From: JANJTB01 sp032027125
Lineage (GTDB): Bacteria > Bacteroidota > Ignavibacteria > Kapaibacteriales > UBA2268
Assembly: GCA_032027125.1 (NCBI GenBank)
Contig: JAVSMQ010000001.1
Span: 1,628,556-1,692,555, forward strand
Direction of reading: 5' to 3'
Length of the DNA: 64,000 nt
Below, piece after piece: positions 54,062-63,017 of the stretch (positions are counted from its first letter, which is position 1; each line of letters opens with the position of its first letter). Position numbers and translations under genes: made by a program. Below the pieces are notes generated by a model that was not told where the DNA came from, made no database searches, and saw nothing but the letters and a program-made list of their open reading frames with translations.

Positions 54062-55108
54062 TTATATCCTGAGACCCAAATTGTCAAATAAGTGGAGCTT
54101 ATCCCGCAAAAAGCTGATATGGATTGTTTCATCTTTTGAGTAATTTCGGTTAAAACCGGTTCTTATGCAAAACGTTTCACTTCCAACTTCTGCATAAACT
54201 AATTGCTCGTGACCTAAAAATTCGGTTCGTAATACTTTTGCCGAAAAATCATAACTGTCATTATTTATTTCAATATGTTCAGGACGGATGCCGAGAGTAA
54301 CTTTTGAAGAATGAACTTCAATATCGTAATTCAATTTGAAATTATCATTTATAAAATTCTTTGAATCAATTTTACCATTGAAAAAATTCATCTGGGGACT
54401 TCCGAGAAATCCCGCGACAAACAAATTAGCAGGTTTGAGATAAATCTCGTCGGGAGTGCCGAACTGCTGAAGCTTTCCTTCATCAAGCACTGCTATTCTG
54501 GTACCCATAGTCATAGCTTCAACCTGGTCGTGAGTAACATAAACGGAAGTTGTTTCGGCTTTGCCGTGCAAACTTATTATTTCATTCCGCATCTGCACAC
54601 GCAGCTTTGCATCAAGATTTGACAGAGGCTCATCGAAAAGAAAAATGTCGGGCTTGCGTACCAATGCTCTGCCTAATGCCACTCTTTGTCTTTGACCGCC
54701 GGATAGTTGTTTGGGTTTACGTGTTAGATAATCACTTAGACCTGTAAGTCCGGCAATTTCTTTAACTCTGGAATCAATTTCTGTTTTATGATGCTTTTTG
54801 ATTTTCAGCGGGAAAGCAAGATTATCATAAACAGTCAGATGAGGATAAAGAGCATAGTTTTGAAAAACCATTCCGATATTTCTGTCGCCCGGGTTTATAT
54901 CATTCATTCTCTTATCATTGAAATACAAATCACCTGAAGTGATATCTTCCAGACCTGCTATCATTCTAAGAATTGTTGACTTGCCGCAACCTGATGGACC
55001 GACTAAAACAAGAAAATCTCCGGGTTCGGCACTGATAGTGACACTTTCCACCGCCCGGAGGTCTTTCTGGTACTCTTTTGTAATATTTTTTAAATCTATT
55101 TTTAACAT
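54062..55108 (-). CDS. ABC-transporter ATPase of the MalK/UgpC family
   Basis: 348 aa. Walker A GPSGCGKST, Q-loop FQNYALYPHLTVYDN, signature LSGGQRQRVALGRALVRKP, Walker B DIFLFDEPLSNLDAKLR, and H-loop VYVTHDQVEAM are all intact. The C-terminal ~110 residues form the MalK-type regulatory TOBE region (VTLGIRPEHIEI). It is expected to power a carbohydrate or glycerol-phosphate importer, but no permease or binding-protein gene is adjacent, so it may serve several permeases encoded elsewhere. First gene of a two-gene unit with the DMT permease. Confidence 0.9.
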   Translation of the reverse strand: MLKIDLKNITKEYQKDLRAVESVTISAEPGDFLVLVGPSGCGKSTILRMIAGLEDITSGDLYFNDKRMNDINPGDRNIGMVFQNYALYPHLTVYDNLAFPLKIKKHHKTEIDSRVKEIAGLTGLSDYLTRKPKQLSGGQRQRVALGRALVRKPDIFLFDEPLSNLDAKLRVQMRNEIISLHGKAETTSVYVTHDQVEAMTMGTRIAVLDEGKLQQFGTPDEIYLKPANLFVAGFLGSPQMNFFNGKIDSKNFINDNFKLNYDIEVHSSKVTLGIRPEHIEINNDSYDFSAKVLRTEFLGHEQLVYAEVGSETFCIRTGFNRNYSKDETIHISFLRDKLHLFDNLGLRI

Positions 55109-55213
55109 TGCACGTTTAGAAATTCAAAATTAACGAATTTAATCATAATTTCATCAATTAGTTTCATTATATTTGTAGATTGTTTAAATTGAAAATCGAA
55201 AAATTATTTTAAA

Positions 55214-56266
55214 ATGAAAATTATTACTTTAATTATATCGCTGCTTCTTGTATTTTTAATTGTTTCATGTCATAATGACAATCCGGTCGAACTCACGGGC
55301 GATATGAAAATATTATCTTTAAGTCAGGATTCAGTAGCAATTGGTGACACACTTATTATCAAAGGTGAATTTCTCGGATTACCTGATGAAAATTTATCTT
55401 TAGTGTTTGATTCCCTTGTTTCAGTACCGTCAAAAGAATGCCTCCGCTGGCATAATTATGAAATCAGAGTAGTAGTTCCGGCAGGCTCAAGAACAGGATT
55501 CATCAAAATTGTTGATTCATTGAGTGTCAAAGACAGTATGGCAGTTAAAATCAATCCTGTTCCCTTTTTTTATGTTGTGGAAATACCGGCAGGGAAATTT
55601 ATTCGCGGCTCCATTACATCTTCAGTAAATGAAATGCCTGCAAAAGAAATTACAATCACAAAGCCATTGATTATCAGTAAATATGAGATATCCCAGAGAA
55701 TTTACGAAACTGTAACCGGGACAAACCCAAGCAGAGTCAAAGCATTAGACCTGCCTGTTGAAAATGTTTCGTGGAAGCTGGCAATTCAATTTTGTAATGA
55801 TTTATCAAAATTGCATAATCTGGAAGAAGTTTACACTATTACCGGCTCGGACGCTGTTTTTAATTCAGATAAGAACGGATGGCGGCTACCTACTGAAGCA
55901 GAGTGGGAATATGTCTGCCGTGCGGGAACAACTACCGATTTTTCAGGTACCGGAATACTATCCGATATGGGCTGGTACGGAGATAACTCCGGTTTGAAAA
56001 TGCATCCGGGCGGACAAAAAGCCGCAAATAATTTCGGAATTTATGATATTCATGGAAATGTATGGGAGTGGTGCTGGGATTATTTTAGTGAAAATTACTA
56101 TCAGACAAGCCCCGTAAGTGACCCGAAAGGACCTGCGACCGGTGATAGAAGAGTTTTAAGAGGCGGTTCATGGTTCGACGGATTGAATTTTGCAAGGTCA
56201 TCTAACCGTACAATTCCTGAAAATATGGTTGGTAATACCGGAATTAGAATTGTAAGAAATAAGTGA
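55214..56266 (+). CDS. SUMF1-domain (FGE-like) lipoprotein with N-terminal IPT/TIG-like region
   Basis: 350 aa. Lipobox in LIVSCHN. Residues about 27-115 resemble an IPT/TIG beta-sandwich (ILSLSQDSVAIGDTLIIKGEFLG). Residues about 125-350 form a SUMF1/FGE-sulfatase domain (YVVEIPAGKFIRGS, ISKYEISQRIYETVTGTNPS, GWRLPTEAEWEYVCRAG, GNVWEWCWDYFSENYY, RVLRGGSWFDG). The paired active-site cysteines of true formylglycine-generating enzymes are not visible near the end, so it is probably a structural or non-catalytic member. Envelope-located, upstream of a composite repeat. Confidence 0.83.
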   Translation: MKIITLIISLLLVFLIVSCHNDNPVELTGDMKILSLSQDSVAIGDTLIIKGEFLGLPDENLSLVFDSLVSVPSKECLRWHNYEIRVVVPAGSRTGFIKIVDSLSVKDSMAVKINPVPFFYVVEIPAGKFIRGSITSSVNEMPAKEITITKPLIISKYEISQRIYETVTGTNPSRVKALDLPVENVSWKLAIQFCNDLSKLHNLEEVYTITGSDAVFNSDKNGWRLPTEAEWEYVCRAGTTTDFSGTGILSDMGWYGDNSGLKMHPGGQKAANNFGIYDIHGNVWEWCWDYFSENYYQTSPVSDPKGPATGDRRVLRGGSWFDGLNFARSSNRTIPENMVGNTGIRIVRNK

Positions 56267-56277
56267 TAATTTGTTGC

Positions 56278-56512
56278 TGTCCGCCGATGGCGGCAGGGCT
56301 GATAAAGTTCTTTGAATTTAAACTGATACTTCAGAACTTGTCTCTCTGAGCGAAGCGAAGAGTCCATGTATTCATTAATTAACAGCCTGGATGCTTCACT
56401 CCGTTCAGCATGACCACCCAAAAAGTTCTGTTTATTGTTATAACGATTACGAAATTTCTTATAGTGATTTAGAACGCGTATCAGCCCTGACAGTAGGCGG
56501 AGGATTTAGGTG
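56278..56512. repeat. Composite palindromic element, copy 3
   Basis: The left arm CAGGGCTGATAAAGTTCT (56294-56311) is complementary to the right arm AGAACGCGTATCAGCCCTG (56470-56488). The core at 56339-56414 is the REP-like palindrome (TCTCTGAGCGAAGCGAAGAGTCC to CTTCACTCCGTTCAGCA) around ATTAATTAACAGCCTGGAT. CCGCCGATGGCGG adds an outer palindrome. It covers most of 56267-56690. Confidence 0.85.
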
Positions 56513-56690
56513 GTAGATTCCTGCGATTCATTAAGAATATTGGACTGATATATGATTTTTATGATTAGAAAATTCAAAACGACAAACTTTAGAAATTGTT
56601 ATACTGAGTTTCATTAAAAAAGATATTGAGAATTATTTAAATTATTCCACTCTAATTTTTTAGAGAATTTATGGAATTAAACCTGAGAAT

Positions 56691-57917
56691 GTGATGAAAA
56701 ATTTTTTGTTATTAATTTTGACGCTTGCGATAAGTTCCTGCTCTGATGATTTTAAATACGACGAGCTTGATTATAACCTGTATGGCGGTATCGGAAGGCA
56801 TAATTCTTATGAGCATTTCGGTGATTTCCCCTTACAACTTGTTACCGAAGATAAAATTGTTTCGGATGATTCATCAGGGGTTATTCAGTCTGCCCTGAGG
56901 CTTAAAAGCCCTTATACCATTCTCTCAAATGTAAATGGTAAAATATTACGGGTTAATAATCTTACAGTTGATAAGCAATTTGAAATTGATTCTAATTTTG
57001 TACCTGCTTCCGGTATGACAGCAGATAATAATTCCAATATATATTTTATTTCTTCGAATGACATTCTGTATTGTTTAGACTTCAATTTAAAACTCAAATG
57101 GAAAAATAAAATCCCGATTCCCCCAAGCAGAATATTATCATACTCTGATTTACTTGTCACTAAAGAAGGTATTGTACTTGGTGCAAATACCGGGGATATT
57201 TTCAAATATGATTTTGGGGGCAAAGTTGTCTGGCAGTATAAAAGTTCACTCGCAATCGGCAAAACTTTTTCGGCAGATTCAGCCGGAAATATCTATCTTC
57301 CTTTAACAAATAATGAATTCGGGACTACAGAATCGATAGCTTCTATTGATAAAAACGGTAAGCTGAATTGGCAGACTGCTTTACCGCATACCAGAATATT
57401 ATCTTCGACAGTCTGCCGAAACGAGAGGATTTTTGTTACGGGGGCAAAAGAGCTTGATTCAAAAAGAAACGGAGCAACCTATTGTATTGCTCAGACCGGT
57501 AAAATTATCTGGACAGCAGAGACTACACTCCCCGGGCGTAATGTATCGGTTGATTATGATGATAATTGCTATATTGCCGGCATGAGTTCAGGAGTAGGAG
57601 AAATCTCGACAGGAATTTACTGCTTCAACAAAAAAGGAAAAGAAATCTGGAATATATATATAGGAGCAGCAGCAGTTTCACCTCTCATAATAAGTGAGAA
57701 ATATCTTGGATTTACTGCATTTACCGGTGAAGGGGCTGCTATGCTTTTTCTTAGAAAATCGGACGGTCTGCTTGTCAGAAATCATTCGCTTTCAAATCTA
57801 CCGCCGCTCTATCTTCAGCCCTTGGTTTCCGATGATGCTACAATCAGGCTTTTCGGTTCAAACAAATTAAGACAAATTAAATTCACAGAAACATCGTTAA
57901 ATAAATTTTTACCATAA
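56691..57917 (+). CDS. PQQ-like beta-propeller lipoprotein
   Basis: 408 aa; the lipobox SSCSD gives the acylated Cys. The mature part carries PQQ-like repeats with 'GNIYLP', 'KNGKLNWQTALP', 'GKIIWTAE' and 'KKGKEIWNIYIGAAAVSPL' motifs characteristic of BamB-like propellers, about six to eight blades. It is not assigned to BamB because the window gives no outer-membrane assembly context. It ends 6 bp before the carbonic anhydrase gene and the two are likely cotranscribed. Confidence 0.8.
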   Translation: MMKNFLLLILTLAISSCSDDFKYDELDYNLYGGIGRHNSYEHFGDFPLQLVTEDKIVSDDSSGVIQSALRLKSPYTILSNVNGKILRVNNLTVDKQFEIDSNFVPASGMTADNNSNIYFISSNDILYCLDFNLKLKWKNKIPIPPSRILSYSDLLVTKEGIVLGANTGDIFKYDFGGKVVWQYKSSLAIGKTFSADSAGNIYLPLTNNEFGTTESIASIDKNGKLNWQTALPHTRILSSTVCRNERIFVTGAKELDSKRNGATYCIAQTGKIIWTAETTLPGRNVSVDYDDNCYIAGMSSGVGEISTGIYCFNKKGKEIWNIYIGAAAVSPLIISEKYLGFTAFTGEGAAMLFLRKSDGLLVRNHSLSNLPPLYLQPLVSDDATIRLFGSNKLRQIKFTETSLNKFLP

Positions 57918-57923
57918 GATAAT

Positions 57924-58496
57924 ATGAAATTCGAGACCGGAAATAACGCAAGTATAATTACACATCACGGAATAACTCCGAAGATTCACCCCTCGGCTTT
58001 TTTGTGTGAAGGAGTAAGAATTATCGGTGATGTCGAAATAGGTGAAAATGTATCGGTTTGGTATAATTCTGTGATTCGCGGAGATGTTCACTACATCAGA
58101 ATAGGCGAAAACAGCAATATTCAGGATATGTGTATGCTGCATGTAACCAACAATGTATTCCCGCTTATAATTGAAAAGAATGTTTCACTTGCTCATTCGG
58201 TAAGTCTTCATGGCTGCACATTAAAGGAAGGTTGTCTGATAGGCATAGGAGCGGCTGTGCTTGACGGTGCTGTTGTAGGGGAATATGCCTTGGTTGGAGC
58301 AGGTGCTGTTGTAAGGGAAGGATTCGTAGTGCCGCCGCGTACACTTGTTGCAGGAGTGCCTGCAAAAATTATAAGGGATTTGAACGACAAAGAAATTGAG
58401 AGAGTAAGCAGCACCCCGTATAATTATATAAAATATGTAAAAGAATACAGAGAAGAGTATCAGAAGCATTTGGATGGTTTGAAATCTAAAGAATGA
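57924..58496 (+). CDS. Gamma-class carbonic anhydrase-like hexapeptide protein
   Basis: 190 aa, family length ~170-190. Left-handed beta-helix hexapeptide repeats run from about residue 20 to 150 (VRIIGDVEIGENVSVWYNSVIRGDVHYIRIGENSNIQ). The metal-binding His residues are in CMLHVT and LAHSVSLHG. The ending VAGVPAKIIRDLNDKEIERV is typical of the YrdA/PaaY group. Members may hydrate CO2 or act on CoA esters; activity varies. Cytoplasmic. Likely cotranscribed with the PQQ propeller gene. Confidence 0.9.
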   Translation: MKFETGNNASIITHHGITPKIHPSAFLCEGVRIIGDVEIGENVSVWYNSVIRGDVHYIRIGENSNIQDMCMLHVTNNVFPLIIEKNVSLAHSVSLHGCTLKEGCLIGIGAAVLDGAVVGEYALVGAGAVVREGFVVPPRTLVAGVPAKIIRDLNDKEIERVSSTPYNYIKYVKEYREEYQKHLDGLKSKE

Positions 58497-58550
58497 AATT
58501 TAAGAACTCTTGATGAATGAGTTGAAATCTATAGTATGAAATACAAAAAC

Positions 58551-58615
58551 CCACCCTCCCCTTTGAAAAAAGGGTACAGTATCCCAGCCATTTTCAAGAG
58601 GGTTACGGGGATTTT
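58551..58615. repeat. Relic of composite element (CCCTTTGAAAAAAGGG block)
   Basis: CCCCTTTGAAAAAAGGGTACAG-ATCCCAGCC and TTTCAAGAGGGTTACGGGGATTTT are variants of the outer arms of the element at 12691-12958, without the REP core. Intergenic (58497-58778). Confidence 0.5.
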
Positions 58616-58778
58616 GAATGTTTGGACTAAAGATATTTTCAATGGATTCATGGTCATTATAAAACCGGCTGAGTAGTTACATTTATCTTTTATAATTATT
58701 CAATAAAATATAATTTATTTTAATTGTCAATACGACTATGATTTGTTGAACAGTTTTAATAAAATTGGAGTATTGTTT

Positions 58779-59942
58779 ATGAAGAAGAATCGTTTACTCA
58801 TTATTATTGCAGTTTTTATCGGAATCGGTTTAATAATCTTATCGTTTTACTGGCCCCCCGTGCCTTCATCCAAAGTTGCAGGTTCGTTTACAAAGACAGA
58901 TAAATACAGAGAAAATACTGTCAGCAACAGCGACATAATTCTTAACAGCGAACTCCTTGCCGATACTAACAAAACAAAAAAAGCAATTGCCGATTTGGTT
59001 CAGTTCGGTGATTTTACTTTATATGTAAAATCTATTATTTCGCAGTGGTGGATACCTGTGCTCGAAAAATACAACAACTCGCCTGAAATAAATGATGCTG
59101 TTGCAAGCCTCAAAGAATTTAATTCTTTTATTGACAATAATAATCATACAATTCAAAGTACGATTATTATTCTTTCGGAATTTTATGCTGATAAAAACAA
59201 GGCTGTTACTACTGATGTAGAATCACAAATTAAACAGTTTTATAATTATTCTTCACAGTTTCTTCTCAGAGATTCAATATTCGAGGAGACCATCAGCAGA
59301 ATTGACAATACAGTCAAAAATGATAACACACGCAAGAAAGAAATCGCTGCTCTTAAAAATTTAAGAGACAGAATTGTCATTGATAACTTTATGTACGCAC
59401 TGACAATCGGAGATACAACCAAACTTATTTATTCGACTTCTCAGGTTTTGAATAATCCAAACCTGTCGCTTAAGCTTTTCTTGAGCGAGCAAAACCTCGG
59501 TATCGAAGGTTTCTTATTCATGTTCGAGTCACAGATGATTGAATCCGGTTATACCGCCGATAAAATTCAAGTTGTTCTTAATACTGTTAACGCTATTGCT
59601 AATCAATATGGCAGTTTATTTTTCAATGGTCAGAACGGATATTTTTTGTCTAATCAGAACCAGCTTAATTTAATTCTAAATCAGGAAATTGTTGGAGCAA
59701 TTGCAAGCGGTCAGTTTCAAAATACAAATTCATTAATCGGAATATCTGCAGGAAGTAATGCTAATTTGGGTGCATTAATGAATTTAGAAAATTTAGGAAT
59801 GGCACAAAACAAAGAATCACTCGGAACAATATTATTAAATTCCGACAAATTAAATGACTTTATGAACCAGACTCAGCTTGGAATGTTTAATCAATCTCAG
59901 TTAGGTCTGTTTAATCAGTCAATGTTAGGTATAGTTATTTGA
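58779..59942 (+). CDS. Membrane-anchored protein of unknown function with Leu-Gly repeats
   Basis: 387 aa from ATG 58779; TTG at 58743 extends it by 12 less likely residues. One N-terminal membrane helix (LLIIIAVFIGIGLIILSFYW) anchors an otherwise soluble, helix-rich extracytoplasmic protein. The C-terminal ~70 residues contain imperfect short Leu-Gly repeats (NLGALMNLENLGMAQNKESLG, then TQLGMFNQSQLGLFNQSMLGIV). No known family. Lone gene between the carbonic anhydrase and the metallopeptidase. Confidence 0.55.
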   Translation: MKKNRLLIIIAVFIGIGLIILSFYWPPVPSSKVAGSFTKTDKYRENTVSNSDIILNSELLADTNKTKKAIADLVQFGDFTLYVKSIISQWWIPVLEKYNNSPEINDAVASLKEFNSFIDNNNHTIQSTIIILSEFYADKNKAVTTDVESQIKQFYNYSSQFLLRDSIFEETISRIDNTVKNDNTRKKEIAALKNLRDRIVIDNFMYALTIGDTTKLIYSTSQVLNNPNLSLKLFLSEQNLGIEGFLFMFESQMIESGYTADKIQVVLNTVNAIANQYGSLFFNGQNGYFLSNQNQLNLILNQEIVGAIASGQFQNTNSLIGISAGSNANLGALMNLENLGMAQNKESLGTILLNSDKLNDFMNQTQLGMFNQSQLGLFNQSMLGIVI

Positions 59943-60058
59943 TTATAGTTTGGATTTAAATTACTGTGATATATTAATAAGTTTTTTAAATAAATGAGTT
60001 GTAAAATTTATTGTCATGATTTTCGGAATACATTCAAATCATCATTAAATCTATATAA

Positions 60059-63013
60059 ATGGAACTAAAAAGCATTTTTATCAGGACATTTCTTCTGTTG
60101 ATTTTATGGATTGCACTGATTCCGAATAATTCATCTTCACAGGATGATAATGTTTATAAATATGCTGCCGGTGATTTTGAATTAATATATTACGGCAATG
60201 GATATTCTTATCTTGTACCGCATACAGCAAGAGCATTTTCTACGGCTTTAAATGCTCATAAACGAATATTTGATTATAATCCTGACGGAAAAATATCTGT
60301 ATTTATGCATGATTTCGGTGATTTCGGTAATGGAGGAGCAGTCGCAATACCTTTTAATTTTGTGACTGTTGGTATAAATCCATTTGATAATATTTACGAA
60401 AATATGCCTGCTAACGAGAGAATGGTATGGCTGGCAAGCCATGAACTGACTCATATTGTGATGTGTGACAAACCCGGTCAGAGTGAGGATTTCTTTAGAA
60501 GTGTGTTCTTCGGCAAACCAATGAATGACAACACTAATCCGCTTTCAATGATTTACAGCTATCTTGCTGCTCCACGATGGTACAGCCCAAGATGGTTTCA
60601 TGAGGGGATTGCCATTTATATGGAAACAGTAATGAACGGCGGTAGCGGAAGACTTCTTGCAGGATTCGACGAAATGGTTTTCAGGACAATGGTTTACGAA
60701 AACAGTTATTTCTACAAACCTGTCGGTCTGGAAACTGAAGGCTCTACAATTGATTTTATGGTTGCAGCCAATGCTTATCTGTACGGTACACGATTTATCA
60801 GCTATCTTGCCGGAACTTACGGGACAGATAAACTGATGGATTTCTACACCCGGAGTGATTCGAGCTACGGCTTTTTTGCTTCTCAATTTCAAAAGGTATA
60901 TAAGACAGATTTGATTTCCGAATGGGAAAAGTGGATTGAATTTGAAAAGAATTTTCAAAAATCAAATTTGGAAATAATCAGAAACAATCCGGTAACTTCC
61001 GATAAAAAAGTTACTGATAACATTCTTGGTTCTGCTTCAAGACAATTTTATGATAAAAAGAGAAACTCTATAATCGCGGCAATAAATTATCCCGGCAAAC
61101 TTGCTCATTTAGGGGAAATAAATTTAAGTACGGGCAGTATCCGGGAAATTGCCCCGGTAATGTCTCCAAGATTATATTTTGTAACCAATATTGCTTATGA
61201 TGAATCTACAGGAACAATTTTTATAACTGAAAATAACAGTAATTACCGCGACCTCGTTTTAATTGATGTTAATACCGGAACAATCATTAAAAGGGAAAAC
61301 TTCGAAAGATTCGGTGACCCTGTGATAAATCGCGTGGATAAATCTCTCTGGGGAGTACGCTCATACAATGGCAGAAGTATAATATCACGTATGCTGCCTC
61401 CTTATGATAAGGTTGAAGAGCTTTATTCAATACCTTTCGGTTATAATTTTTTCGACCTTGATATTTCACCTGACGGCTCGCAGCTTTCAGGTACATACTC
61501 CGACCCGAACGGCACACAAAAACTAATTATCTTTAAGATTGATGACATTCTGCAAGGGAAAAATCAATTTAATGAAATCTATGAATTTGAGGATAATTCG
61601 GCAAGCAACTTTACTTTCTCTCTTGATGGTAAATATCTTTTCGGTACTTCATATATTACGGGTGTTTCAAATATTTTTAGAATAAATATTGAACAAAAAA
61701 ATGCTGAAATATTGACAAATACCGTCAACGGTTATTTCCGTCCTCTACAGATAAGTTCCGATACTATGACGGCATACTCCTATTCTTCAAAAGGACTTAT
61801 TCCCGTAAAAATCAAAATAGATACAACGTCAGCAGACGCTGTCAAACTGTTCGGAATGAGGGTATTTGATAAGAATCCCGAAATTAAAAATTGGACACTT
61901 CCTTCGGTAGCGGGCATTAATCTTGATTCGATTGGAGCGGTGAAAGAAGAATATTCGACATTCAGCAATACACGTTTAGCTTATGTAATACCGGTAGCTG
62001 AAGGGTATAAAGATTTTCCGTCCTTTGGCATTAAGGCAAAATTTATTGATAAATTATTTCTTAATATTTTAGACCTGAATCTATCTTATTCCTATAATGA
62101 ATTAATTCCCCAAAAAGAAAGGCTGCATTTTCTTTTGAAGTACAACTACTGGAACTGGGAATTTAATGCTGCCTGGAACAAAACGGATTTTTATGATTTA
62201 TTCGGACCTACAAAAAGAAGCCGCGAAGGCGGTATGCTCGGCATCAAGTACAAAGATTATCTTCTGCCCAACCGTAAACCCGAAACACTTGATTTTGATA
62301 TAAGTGCATCCTATTATTTCGACCTAAAAACTATGCCGATGTATCAGGATGTTGCTGTTAATGCCGACAGATTGATTGCGTCCGCATTTAAGATAAATTA
62401 TCATATATTGAGAAAATCACTCGGCGCTATAGAAGAAGAGAGCGGTTTTGATATTGCAGTTCACTTATCTGATGAATATGTTGATAATTCAAATTTTTTC
62501 AAAGTATTCGGTTCCGCAGTTTTCGGGCAGCTTTTGCCTATTAGAAATTCATCGGTTTGGCTGAGACTCTTTGCAGGTAAATCTTTCGGTGACAGCGGCA
62601 ATCCTTTTGATTATTTTTATTTCGGTGGATTTGGAAATAATTATCTTGACAATAATTCAGTTCAGCGTTATCGCGAAATGATGAGTTTTGCCGGTACGGA
62701 AATTAATTCCATATCAGGCAATACATTTACAAAAGCAACACTTGAATGGAATCTCCCGCCGTACAGATTTTTGAATTTCGGTTTTCTGCCTGCTTATTTC
62801 ACTTATGCACGGTTGTCACTATTTGCATCGGCATTGAATAATGATCTTTCAAAATTGAGTAATAATACACTTGTTTATAATTCAGGTGTTCAGCTTGATT
62901 TTGAATTATCAATGTTTTATTTATTAAAAACTTATCTGTCATTCGGTTATGCAGGTGCATTCCAATACGGTCATCCGCCGACCGATGAGTTTATGATATC
63001 ACTGAAATTCTGA
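60059..63013 (+). CDS. Secreted gluzincin-like metallopeptidase fused to propeller and outer-membrane barrel
   Basis: 984 aa, signal peptide ending NNSSSQ. Residues about 30-310 are a peptidase-like domain with the zinc motif HELTH (128-132) in LASHELTHIVMC and a second conserved HEG (181-183) in WFHEGIAIYMET, as in peptidase MA (M61/gluzincin-like) families. Residues about 310-600 resemble TolB/WD40 propeller strands (DISPDGSQLSGTYSD, FSLDGKYLFGTS). From about 650 to 984 the strand pattern and C-terminus (FQYGHPPTDEFMISLKF) indicate an outer-membrane barrel. It would hold a peptidase at the cell surface or periplasm; substrate unknown. Confidence 0.82.
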   Translation: MELKSIFIRTFLLLILWIALIPNNSSSQDDNVYKYAAGDFELIYYGNGYSYLVPHTARAFSTALNAHKRIFDYNPDGKISVFMHDFGDFGNGGAVAIPFNFVTVGINPFDNIYENMPANERMVWLASHELTHIVMCDKPGQSEDFFRSVFFGKPMNDNTNPLSMIYSYLAAPRWYSPRWFHEGIAIYMETVMNGGSGRLLAGFDEMVFRTMVYENSYFYKPVGLETEGSTIDFMVAANAYLYGTRFISYLAGTYGTDKLMDFYTRSDSSYGFFASQFQKVYKTDLISEWEKWIEFEKNFQKSNLEIIRNNPVTSDKKVTDNILGSASRQFYDKKRNSIIAAINYPGKLAHLGEINLSTGSIREIAPVMSPRLYFVTNIAYDESTGTIFITENNSNYRDLVLIDVNTGTIIKRENFERFGDPVINRVDKSLWGVRSYNGRSIISRMLPPYDKVEELYSIPFGYNFFDLDISPDGSQLSGTYSDPNGTQKLIIFKIDDILQGKNQFNEIYEFEDNSASNFTFSLDGKYLFGTSYITGVSNIFRINIEQKNAEILTNTVNGYFRPLQISSDTMTAYSYSSKGLIPVKIKIDTTSADAVKLFGMRVFDKNPEIKNWTLPSVAGINLDSIGAVKEEYSTFSNTRLAYVIPVAEGYKDFPSFGIKAKFIDKLFLNILDLNLSYSYNELIPQKERLHFLLKYNYWNWEFNAAWNKTDFYDLFGPTKRSREGGMLGIKYKDYLLPNRKPETLDFDISASYYFDLKTMPMYQDVAVNADRLIASAFKINYHILRKSLGAIEEESGFDIAVHLSDEYVDNSNFFKVFGSAVFGQLLPIRNSSVWLRLFAGKSFGDSGNPFDYFYFGGFGNNYLDNNSVQRYREMMSFAGTEINSISGNTFTKATLEWNLPPYRFLNFGFLPAYFTYARLSLFASALNNDLSKLSNNTLVYNSGVQLDFELSMFYLLKTYLSFGYAGAFQYGHPPTDEFMISLKF

Positions 63014-63017
63014 CCAA

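Noticed and set aside
54062..55108. Part of a complete sugar ABC transporter
   Set aside because: No permease or substrate-binding genes flank the ATPase; the neighbour is a DMT-type permease.
55214..56266. Active formylglycine-generating enzyme
   Set aside because: The SUMF1 fold is present but the catalytic cysteine pair is not visible, and no sulfatase gene is near.
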